Shown in pieces: positions 50,241 through 57,683 of a DNA stretch of 64,000 nt. The notes below the pieces were generated by a model. The model saw nothing but the letters and a program-made list of their open reading frames with translations. It was not told the origin of the DNA and ran no database searches. Source of the stretch: J051 sp040289295 (GTDB taxonomy: Bacteria; Armatimonadota; Fimbriimonadia; Fimbriimonadales; ATM1). Both the position numbers and the translations under genes were made by a program. Numbering within the stretch: the first letter of the stretch is position 1; each line of letters begins with the position of its first letter. The stretch covers positions 1-64,000 of the forward strand of contig PSLA01000009.1 of assembly GCA_040289295.1 (NCBI GenBank). The letters are read 5' to 3'.

Positions 50241-52057
50241 ATGCCGGTTCTCACGACTGTCAAGCGGATCTTGCTGGGCGCACCCATTGCGACACGGCAC
50301 GCGCATCGTCAGCGACTACCTAAGTTCCTTGCGCTTCCACTGCTTTCGAGCGACACTTTGTCCTCGGTCGCGTATGCGTGCGAAGAGATTCTGCTGGTGC
50401 TGATCCTCGCCGGCAGCGTGTCGCTTCAGTACGGTATCTAGGCGGCTCTTGCCGTCGCTCTGCTCGTGATCGTCGTCACCACGAGCTACACGCGTCTGGT
50501 CTATGCTTATCCTCACGGTGGCGGCGACTATGCCGTTGCGAACGAGAACCTTGCGCCCCTTTTCGGCCGCGTTGTTGGCGCTGCGCTGATGGTGGACTAC
50601 ACGGTCACCGTGGCGGTAAGCGTCAGCAGCGGCGTCTTGGCGATCGTATCCGCGTGGCCCGCGCTTCATCCCTACATAGTGAACATGGACATTGCGGCGG
50701 TGCTGCTTCTGGCGTACATCAACCTTCGCGGCCTTCGCGAGAGCGGCACGGTGTTCTCGTTTCCCATATACTCTTTCGTCGCGCTGATGTTCTTGCTTGT
50801 GGGCATCGGCGTGGCGAAGTCTTGGGGTGCACCGAAACCGCCCGAATTCCACGAGGCGCAGCAGGCGTTGACGCTGTTCCTATTGCTGCGCGCGTTCGCT
50901 GCGGGGTGCGCCGCCCTAACCGGAATTGAGGCGATCGCGAACGGCGTGCCGGTTTTTAAGGACCCCGCGCCGCGGAACGCATCGCAAACGCTCATCATCC
51001 TGGCATGCATCGCGGTTGTCATCTTCATGGGTGTAACTTGGCTCGCAGTGCACCTCGGCATCACGCCGATGCACACGGGCGAGCCGGGTTACCGCACGGT
51101 CGTCGCCCAGGTCGCGGTCGCCATCTTCGGCGACGGGTTCCTTTTCTTTGCGATTCAAATCGCAACGATGGCGATCCTCATTCTCGCGGCGAACACGTCG
51201 TTCGCCGACTTCCCGAGGTTGTGCAGTTTCATGGCGATCGACGGCAACCTGCCGAGGCAACTCGCGCTGCTTGGCGACAAGTTGGTGTATCAGAACGGCA
51301 TTATTTTGCTTGCGCTTGCGTCCGGTTTGCTCATCGTTCTGTTCCACGGCGACGTCCACAGCCTCATTCCTCTCTATGCGCTTGGCGTGTTTACTGCATT
51401 TACGCTTGGACAGGCTGGCATGGTTCGCTATCAGTTGAAGAACAAGATGCCCAAGTGGGGAGTGGCGGTTAGCTTCATCGGGATGTGCACAACGGGCCTC
51501 GTGTGGTTCATCGTGTTGATTACGAAGTTCACCGACGGGGCGTACCTTGTGGCTATCGCGTTCACGACACTTGTTTCGATCTTTACGATGATCCGGCGAC
51601 ACTATGATTACCTTGCGCGAAGCTTGAACCCTGACCCAGAGTATCGTCCGAAGGCGGCGGACTCCACGGTGATTGTCCTCGTGCCCCGAGTTCACAAAGG
51701 GGTTTGCAGGCGCTGGAATACGTGAAGGCGTTCAGCAAGGACGTTCGCGCTCTACACGTGGTCATCAATCCTGACACCGTGGAAGCGATGAAGCGGGAGT
51801 GGGGTCAGTACGTTGGCGACATCCCGCTTGTGATTCTCGAGTCTCCATACCGCTCGCTGGTTGAGCCAATCGTAGAATACATCGAGGCCGCGATCGAGGA
51901 GAAACCTGACAGAATGCTTACCGTTGTCGTGCCGCAAGCTGTGCCCAAGTACTGGTGGCAGTCCACCCTGCACAATAACTCTGCGGAACCGATTCGGCGA
52001 GCGCTTGCGGCGAAGCGTAACATCGTCATTACGAACGTGAGGTACTTCTTAAATTGA
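50241..52057 (+). pseudogene. KimA-like potassium importer (APC superfamily), interrupted
   Basis: About 605 residues when read through, as in B. subtilis KimA (YdaO), a c-di-AMP-controlled K+ importer. Matching segments: LSSDTLSSVAYACEEILLVL, YAYPHGGGDYAVANENL, LLLRAFAAGCAALTGIEAIANG, SLIPLYALGVFTAFTLGQAG, and a cytoplasmic USP-like tail (LHVVINPDT, YRSLVEPIVEYIE, QAVPKYWW). The frame is cut by TAG at 50439-50441, between helices 1 and 2, and by a one-base loss near TTT 51703-51705 at the membrane/tail border. Only the N-terminal 66 residues come from the annotated start. The STAS-USP gene overlaps its end. No ydaO riboswitch can fit in the 11-base upstream gap. Confidence 0.82.
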
Positions 52058-52875
52058 TCGTAGAGTCCATCAACGGCATTATTAAACTGTCGGGCGACCT
52101 GACGTCGAATCAGTGGGAAACGATTCGCACGGCGGCGAACCTGCTGCGACGACAGCACCGGAAGGGCGTTGTCGTGGACTGTAGCGGCCTCGAAACGGTT
52201 ACGCACGAAGGCGCACACACGTTCCTCGATATGCTTTTGTACATTGAGGCGCAGAACGCACGCATCATCGTGGCGAACGTACCTCCGCACATCGCCGAGG
52301 AGATACGCCACGTGCCCGAGGTTCGCTCGCGTCTCGCAATTGCGAACTCAGTCGAGGAAGCACGAAAGTCTCTCACCGTGCAGCAGAGTTTCTCGGGTGA
52401 AACGAAGCGAGAGTCGGCGACGCTTAAGCCCGCGAGCCACCTCATCGTCGCCCTCTGTGGAGGGCGCGCCGACAGGTTCGCCCTTCCGATTGCGGCGGCG
52501 ATGGCGCAGATGAGGCAACTCTCGGTGCTCGTCCTCTATCCGATCATCCTCCAACGTTCCTTGCCGATGACCACGCCGATGCCCGATCAGGAGGAGGCTG
52601 CGCAAGAGTCGCTAAAGACGGCGGGCGACTTCCTGAAGTCGCGCTCGATTCAGTACGAACTGGTGATGAAGCGCGGACGAGAACTGTACGCCGCGATCGA
52701 GGAGGTCTCCGCTGCTCAGCAGGAGCGCCTTGTCATCGTGTCACTCCCAGACCAGGACCAGCGCAAGCGAGAGCCGCAGGCGACTGCCGACCACCTCCTT
52801 TCGAGCGTGCACAGCGAACTGGTGCTCGTGCGTTCACCGCTTGAGGAGCCCCAGCCTAATGGCAAGCACGCGTGA
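52054..52875 (+). CDS. STAS domain fused to a universal stress protein (USP) domain
   Basis: 273 residues. Residues about 1-105 have the STAS pattern of anti-sigma-factor antagonists (IIKLSGDLTSNQWETIRTAANLL, VVVDCSGLETVTHEGAHTFLDMLLYIEAQNARIIVANVP). In place of the phosphorylatable Ser there is THEGAHT. Residues about 135-260 form a USP-like alpha/beta domain (LIVALCGGRADRFALPIAAAMAQMRQLSVLVLYPI, ERLVIVSLPD, LLSSVHSELVLVRSP) without the usual G-x2-G-x9-G(S/T) ATP motif clearly present. The TTG start overlaps the transporter stop (TTGA). A likely regulator of the transporter or of its tail; function otherwise unknown. Confidence 0.75.
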   Translation: MIVESINGIIKLSGDLTSNQWETIRTAANLLRRQHRKGVVVDCSGLETVTHEGAHTFLDMLLYIEAQNARIIVANVPPHIAEEIRHVPEVRSRLAIANSVEEARKSLTVQQSFSGETKRESATLKPASHLIVALCGGRADRFALPIAAAMAQMRQLSVLVLYPIILQRSLPMTTPMPDQEEAAQESLKTAGDFLKSRSIQYELVMKRGRELYAAIEEVSAAQQERLVIVSLPDQDQRKREPQATADHLLSSVHSELVLVRSPLEEPQPNGKHA

Positions 52876-52893
52876 GGCGTCGCGATGCTGCTG

Positions 52894-52936
52894 CCCGCAC
52901 CCCAACCCTCTCCCACAGTGAGAGGGAGTTGTGGGA
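52894..52936. repeat. RPT1 copy e
   Basis: CCCGCACCCCAA, then CCCTCTCCC-ACA-GTGAGAGGG, then GTTGTGGGA. Intergenic, between the STAS-USP gene and hutU. Confidence 0.88.
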
Positions 52937-53012
52937 AGCGCGGGCGAGCGGCTGCGTTGGGCGCCAATGTCGGAAGGCTCCGAACCGCTCGCCCATGGCC
53001 CCCTAGGCGAAC

Positions 53013-53018
53013 CATAAT
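53013..53018 (+). promoter_or_regulatory. Leaderless -10 box (CATAAT) of hutU
   Basis: CATAAT, seven bases before the hutU ATG. Confidence 0.6.
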
Positions 53019-53025
53019 CAGTAGC

Positions 53026-54735
53026 ATGCCGACCGTAGCGACGCAAATCGAGGAGATTCTTGCAAGCGATAAGCCCATATACGTCAGCGCTCCCCGTGGG
53101 GAGACGCTCAACTGCAAGGGCTGGGTCCAAGAGGCTGCCTTGCGAATGCTGCTGAACAACCTCGACCCCGAGGTGGCGGAAAAGCCGCTTGAACTGGTGG
53201 TCTACGGCGGCATCGGTAAGGCTGCTCGCAACTGGTCGTGCCTCAAGGCGATCGTGCGATGCCTGCTGAACCTAAAGGACGAGGAGACGCTGCTCGTCCA
53301 GAGCGGGAAGCCAGTCGGCATACTCGATTCGCACCGCGACGCGCCGCGTGTGCTCCTGGCGAATTCGAACCTCGTCCCCCGCTGGGCAACGTGGGAGGTG
53401 TTTCGCGAGTTGGACCGCAAGGGCCTCATTATGTTTGGCCAGATGACGGCAGGCTCTTGGATCTATATCGGCACACAGGGCATCCTCCAAGGAACGTACG
53501 AGACGTTCGCCTCGCTCGCGCGGATCCACTTCGACGGCACGCTTGCCGGTCGGCTCGTCGTTACCTCCGGCTTGGGAGGTATGGGCGGCGCGCAACCGCT
53601 TGCGATTACGATGAACGGCGGTGTTGCCCTTTGCATCGAGGTTGACCCCTCGCGCATTCGAAGGAGGATGGAGACGAAATACCTCGACCGCTCCACCGAA
53701 TCTCTCGACGAAGCACTGGCGTTGTGTGCCGAAGCAAAGGAGAGTCAGCGGCCGCTCAGCGTCGGCTTGTGCGCCAACGCTGCGGATGTGATTCCCGAAC
53801 TTGTCAGACGCGGCGTTACACCCGACGCGCTAACCGACCAGACGAGCGCGCACGACGTCCTGAACGGCTACGTTCCGAACGGCTTCACCCTTGAGCAAGC
53901 CGAGCGAATGCGCAAGGAGGAACCAGATCGCTACATCCGAGAAGCAAATCGCGCCATATGCGAGCACGTTTCCGCAATGCTCGAGTTGCAGAAGCGGGGC
54001 GCAGCGACCTTCGATTACGGCAACAACATTCGCCAGGTCGCGAAGGATAACGGAGTCAGCAACGCTTTCGACTTTCCCGGATTTGTCCCCGCCTACGTTC
54101 GGCCGCTGTTCTGCGAAGGCAAGGGTCCCTTCCGGTGGGCAGCCCTGAGCGGCGCCCCGAGTGACATCGCCGCGATAGATGAGGCGATCCTCAGCGAGTT
54201 CCGCGAGGATGAGGCTCTCTGCCGATGGATTCGCTTGGCGGCGGAGAGGGTCGAGTTCCAAGGGCTCCCGGCGCGCATCTGCTGGCTAGGCCTGGGCGAC
54301 CGCGTGCGCCTTGGGCTGCTGATGAACCGCATGGTCGCCGAAGGGCGGATCAGAGCGCCGATCGTCATTGGGCGCGACCACCTTGACACCGGAAGCGTAG
54401 CCTCGCCGAACCGTGAAACCGAGTCGATGCGCGACGGAAGCGACGCCGTAAGCGACTGGGTGTTTCTGAACGCTCTCATCAACGCGGTGGGCGGCGCTTC
54501 CTGGGTCTCCGTACATCACGGAGGCGGCGTCGGCATGGGCTATGCGCAGCATGCAGGCATGGTTATCGTCGCCGACGGCAGCGCGGAGGCAGAGGCGCGG
54601 CTGAGGCGCGTGTTGCACACCGACCCCGCTACCGGCGTGCTCAGACACGCAGACGCAGGGTACGAAAAAGCGATCGAGACGGCGAAGAACAAGGGCTTGC
54701 TGATGCCGATGCGCGAAGAGGATGCGGGTAGTTAG
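53026..54735 (+). CDS. hutU: Urocanate hydratase
   Basis: 569 residues. Second enzyme of histidine breakdown; adds water to urocanate using tightly bound NAD+. Conserved: YGGIGKAARNW, MTAGSWIYIGTQGILQGTYE, SGLGGMGGAQPLA, DQTSAHDVLNGYVP, YGNNIRQVAKD, and WVSVHHGGGVGMGYAQHAGM. The ATG at 53026 has a -10 box seven bases upstream; the open frame further upstream is repeat sequence. hutH and hutF/hutG are absent from the window; hutI follows after one gene. Confidence 0.96.
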   Translation: MPTVATQIEEILASDKPIYVSAPRGETLNCKGWVQEAALRMLLNNLDPEVAEKPLELVVYGGIGKAARNWSCLKAIVRCLLNLKDEETLLVQSGKPVGILDSHRDAPRVLLANSNLVPRWATWEVFRELDRKGLIMFGQMTAGSWIYIGTQGILQGTYETFASLARIHFDGTLAGRLVVTSGLGGMGGAQPLAITMNGGVALCIEVDPSRIRRRMETKYLDRSTESLDEALALCAEAKESQRPLSVGLCANAADVIPELVRRGVTPDALTDQTSAHDVLNGYVPNGFTLEQAERMRKEEPDRYIREANRAICEHVSAMLELQKRGAATFDYGNNIRQVAKDNGVSNAFDFPGFVPAYVRPLFCEGKGPFRWAALSGAPSDIAAIDEAILSEFREDEALCRWIRLAAERVEFQGLPARICWLGLGDRVRLGLLMNRMVAEGRIRAPIVIGRDHLDTGSVASPNRETESMRDGSDAVSDWVFLNALINAVGGASWVSVHHGGGVGMGYAQHAGMVIVADGSAEAEARLRRVLHTDPATGVLRHADAGYEKAIETAKNKGLLMPMREEDAGS

Positions 54736-55717
54736 TACCGCCCGCCTTATCGTCGGGGTTCTCTCGCCCGCGCTCGGTGTCGCGATGCTGTTCGCTTTCA
54801 GTTCTCGACCGGACTCGCTCGCGGCTGTAACCGTCGTGCCGGTGTGGGTGTGGTTTCTGTTTGGCGTCGTGCTCTCCTTGCTCTCAGGTCGAGCGGGCGG
54901 GGGAAAACTGCTCGCAGCAGGCATGTCCGCGTGGCTGTTGTTCTTCGTGCTCTATGCGCCGGAGCTGCGGTCGCTCCTTCGATTCCCGATTCATAACGAC
55001 GCCGAGTGGCAGGCTGCGAAGAAAGAGGGAAGCGCCGTGCGTGTGGTTACCCTCAACTGCTTCGTTGGTACCCGCGGCGCGGTAGAGGAAGCGCTGTCCC
55101 AGGATGCGGAAATCGTGATGGTGCAAGAGATTCCTCCCCCTCGCGAGCTCCTCGCGATGTGTAAACGACAGCAGAAGCAACCATGGGATGTTGTGTGGGG
55201 CAACGACGTAGCGATACTGTTTCGCGGCGAACTTTTGGAGCAGCGCGCCATCGAAGGCACGCACGGTGTCGGCGCGCTCATCCGACTGCCGAGCGGCGAG
55301 CGATTGCTCACCGTTACGTTTCGTCTGCAAAGCGCGGTGTTCAATGCCAACTTGTTTCTTCCGTCTGTCTGGCAGAGGCACACCGCTAACCGACACTCGC
55401 GGAGAAAGGAGTTGCGCGCCGTCGCTAAGTTCGTTTTGTCGTTTCCAAGGGATGTTCCAGTCGTGCTTGGCGGCGACTTCAACGCCCCGGTAGGGGACCC
55501 CATTTTTGAAGAGATGCCCAAAGAGCTTCGCGACGCGTTTGAGGAAGCAGGCAGCGGTTGGGGAAACACCATCTTTAACTCGTTCCCGATTCACCGCATT
55601 GACAGAGTGTTCGTTTCGTCGCACTTCAAATGCATCAGGGTGCGTGCCCTGAAGACCGAGCACTCAGACCATAGGTTGGTTAGCGCTGACCTTGTGCTTG
55701 AGGAGAAAGGAACATGA
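54722..55717 (+). CDS. Membrane-anchored endonuclease/exonuclease/phosphatase (EEP) family protein
   Basis: 331 residues. Three N-terminal membrane helices (about 8-28, 38-55, 64-82), then an EEP catalytic domain that should face outward. Motifs: VVTLNCF, VMVQEI, GGDFNAPVGD and the end HSDHRLV. Such enzymes cut phosphodiester bonds in nucleic acids, lipids or inositol phosphates; the substrate is unknown. It overlaps hutU by 14 bases and hutI by four, an odd guest in a histidine-use operon. Confidence 0.83.
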   Translation: MRVVSTARLIVGVLSPALGVAMLFAFSSRPDSLAAVTVVPVWVWFLFGVVLSLLSGRAGGGKLLAAGMSAWLLFFVLYAPELRSLLRFPIHNDAEWQAAKKEGSAVRVVTLNCFVGTRGAVEEALSQDAEIVMVQEIPPPRELLAMCKRQQKQPWDVVWGNDVAILFRGELLEQRAIEGTHGVGALIRLPSGERLLTVTFRLQSAVFNANLFLPSVWQRHTANRHSRRKELRAVAKFVLSFPRDVPVVLGGDFNAPVGDPIFEEMPKELRDAFEEAGSGWGNTIFNSFPIHRIDRVFVSSHFKCIRVRALKTEHSDHRLVSADLVLEEKGT

Positions 55718-56955
55718 GCGTGCGCTTGTTCGGCCCAATTCGGGAACTGCATACCCTCGCGGGTGATCGAGCACCGCGAAGAGGCGAGTCCATGCGAACG
55801 ACCGGCAGAGCAGAGAGTGCAGGAATCGCCGTTAGCAATGGCGTGGTGCTTGACGTCGGCTCCTGGCGCACGCTACGCAGGCGCTTCGGGGACGCGGAGC
55901 AGGTGCCGATCGAAGGTGAGTTGGTGACGCCCGGGTTCGTTGACCCGCACACGCACCTCATTTGGGTGGGCGATCGCAGCGATGAATTCCTTCGCAGATG
56001 CGCCGGGGAATCGTATCAACAGATAGCAAAACAGGGAGGGGGAATAACCTCGACGATGCGCGCGGTTGAGAACGCGTCTGTCAAGACGCTGGCAGCAGAA
56101 ACCCTCGTTCGTGCTCGATTGTTGCTTCAATTAGGCACCACGACCGTTGAGGTTAAGGCAAGTTACGGCTCATCCGTGGAGTCTTGCAAGCATGAGCTGG
56201 ATGCGCTCGCTCGAGTGCTCCGACGAACGGCGCAACGACTCGTGGTCACGTTTATGGGTGCTCACGTTGTTCCGCCGGGCTGGTCGCGATCGAAATGGAT
56301 TCGCGCCATCATTGACAATCTCTTACCCCTCGCCGCCGCGCACCCGGCAAAGGTTTCGTTCCAAGACGCATTTTGCGAAGAAGGCGCGTTCTCCGTTCAG
56401 GAGTGCCGGCGCGTTCTGAGAGCGGGGTCGCGACTGGGGCTTGTACCGAAGCTGCACTGCGACGAGTTCACCGCCCTCGGCGGCGTCGAGATGGCGTGCT
56501 CTCTTGGCGCGGCAAGTTGCGACCATCTGCTCATGAGCGGCCAGCGCGAGTTTGCCGCTCTCGCGCGCTCCACAACTATGGCCGTAGTGATGCCCGGCAC
56601 GGCGTTCTTCTTGGATAAGCCGTACGCGGACGCACGCACTATGGTTGATGCAGGTTGCGCGCTTGCACTCGGTAGTGATTTCAATCCAGGAAGTGCGATG
56701 ACGCCGTCTATGCTGTTCGCAATGGGTCTCGCCGTGTCGAGGATGGGGTTGTCTGTCGACGAGGCGTTGTGCGCAGCGACGGTGAACGCCGCTCATGCTC
56801 TGCGCGGCGCGGTACCCGCATCCCTCGGAACGCTAACGCCAGGCGCACCAGCTGACTTCTGCGCTTGGCCGGTCGACTCGCTTAATGAATTGGTTTACGG
56901 CTTTGCCTTCCTTCGCCCAAGCGCCGTATTCATCTCGGGTCGTAAGGTTTGCTGA
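55714..56955 (+). CDS. hutI: Imidazolonepropionase
   Basis: 413 residues, amidohydrolase fold. Third step of histidine breakdown. Metal ligands in FVDPHTHLIW, substrate-binding GESYQQIAKQGGGITSTM, the EVKASYGSS strand (EVKSGYG in most relatives), GAHVVPP, His in PKLHCDEF, and the Asp in LGSDFNPG. The ATG overlaps the upstream stop (ATGA). The C-terminal domain is complete. Confidence 0.94.
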   Translation: MSVRLFGPIRELHTLAGDRAPRRGESMRTTGRAESAGIAVSNGVVLDVGSWRTLRRRFGDAEQVPIEGELVTPGFVDPHTHLIWVGDRSDEFLRRCAGESYQQIAKQGGGITSTMRAVENASVKTLAAETLVRARLLLQLGTTTVEVKASYGSSVESCKHELDALARVLRRTAQRLVVTFMGAHVVPPGWSRSKWIRAIIDNLLPLAAAHPAKVSFQDAFCEEGAFSVQECRRVLRAGSRLGLVPKLHCDEFTALGGVEMACSLGAASCDHLLMSGQREFAALARSTTMAVVMPGTAFFLDKPYADARTMVDAGCALALGSDFNPGSAMTPSMLFAMGLAVSRMGLSVDEALCAATVNAAHALRGAVPASLGTLTPGAPADFCAWPVDSLNELVYGFAFLRPSAVFISGRKVC

Positions 56956-57365
56956 TGCGGATCTTGGTGCTGTGTACGGGCAACGTGGCGCGGTCGCAGA
57001 TGGCCGCGGCGTTTCTTAGAGAGCTGCTGCGGGATAGAGCCGAGGTCTTCTCAGCAGGGAGCCGGCCTGAGGTGCAACTCTGGCAGCCGGTTGTCGACGC
57101 GATGGCGGAGGTGGGCATTGACATCAGTTCCGAGCGGCCAAAAAGCGTCAGCGAGTTTGAGGGCGTTGAATTCGACTGGGTGATAACGGTTTGTGATTCT
57201 GCTCATCATGCCTGCCCGGTTGGCCCGCCCTCCGCCAGGCGGCTTCATCGTGCGTTTCCCGACCCACGCGCCCTCGCGGCACAAGCGGGCGACCCGACAG
57301 CCGTTGTTCGTGATATTAGGGAACAAATCCGGGAATGGGCTGAGTCGTTTGTCGCCGAGATGTGA
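56955..57365 (+). CDS. Low-molecular-weight phosphatase/arsenate reductase family (ArsC-like)
   Basis: 136 residues. P-loop C-x5-R (CTGNVARSQ), the general-acid Asp in FPDP, and two more cysteines in VCDSAHHACP that match the resolving cysteines of thioredoxin-coupled ArsC. It probably reduces arsenate to arsenite; a protein-tyrosine phosphatase role is the alternative. ATG 56955 shares one base with the hutI stop (TGATG). No ars operon genes are nearby. Confidence 0.87.
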   Translation: MRILVLCTGNVARSQMAAAFLRELLRDRAEVFSAGSRPEVQLWQPVVDAMAEVGIDISSERPKSVSEFEGVEFDWVITVCDSAHHACPVGPPSARRLHRAFPDPRALAAQAGDPTAVVRDIREQIREWAESFVAEM

Positions 57366-57390
57366 GGCGGTTCGGAACTTGATCGCCGGG

Positions 57391-57396
57391 TAAACT
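57391..57396 (+). promoter_or_regulatory. -10 box (TAAACT) of tRNA-Thr
   Basis: TAAACT, 12 bases before the tRNA 5' end. Confidence 0.5.
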
Positions 57397-57408
57397 TGCG
57401 CGCAGTGA

Positions 57409-57483
57409 GCCGGCGTAGCTCAGTGGTAGAGCAGCTGTTTTGTAAACAGCGGGTCGCGGGTTCGAATCCTGTCGCCGGCTCCA
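57409..57483 (+). tRNA. tRNA-Thr (anticodon TGT), CCA encoded
   Basis: 75 bases. Acceptor GCCGGCG/CGCCGGC; D arm AGCTCAGTGGTAGAGC; anticodon stem GCTGT/ACAGC with TGT at 57441-57443; T arm GGTTCGAATCC; discriminator T and CCA at 57481-57483. Confidence 0.98.
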
Positions 57484-57596
57484 CCTTATCTTAGCGCAGG
57501 AGCAGCCGAGTCTTTTCCGTCGCGTTTTGAGCCCGTCACGTCGCCACGTGGCAAGCCAACAGAGGCAGGGTGTTGAACGTGGAGGTTACATAAATG

Positions 57597-57624
57597 CAGG
57601 GCGTTCCAACAGGCGGACGCCCTG
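57597..57624 (-). terminator. GC-rich hairpin downstream of the GH127 gene
   Basis: CAGGGCGT/ACGCCCTG, extended by CC/GG past a bulge, with an AACAGGC loop. It follows the 3' end of the minus-strand GH127 gene by about 60 bases. No T run on either side, so it is only a possible terminator. The rest of 57484-57683 holds nothing recognised. Confidence 0.35.
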
Positions 57625-57683
57625 TCTATCGCGGAGCGCGTGGCTCACTTGTATGGACGAGCCGACGACGCATAAGGTTCGCC

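Noticed and set aside
579..50441. Amber (TAG) recoding, since two genes are interrupted by in-frame TAG
   Set aside because: Many intact genes end in TAG (for example sufD, sufT, the Rrf2 gene and the GT2 gene), and both interrupted genes also carry frameshifts. Decay or error is simpler.
14425..52936. CRISPR array, because of dispersed similar repeats
   Set aside because: Copies are kilobases apart, palindromic, and without regular spacers or cas genes.
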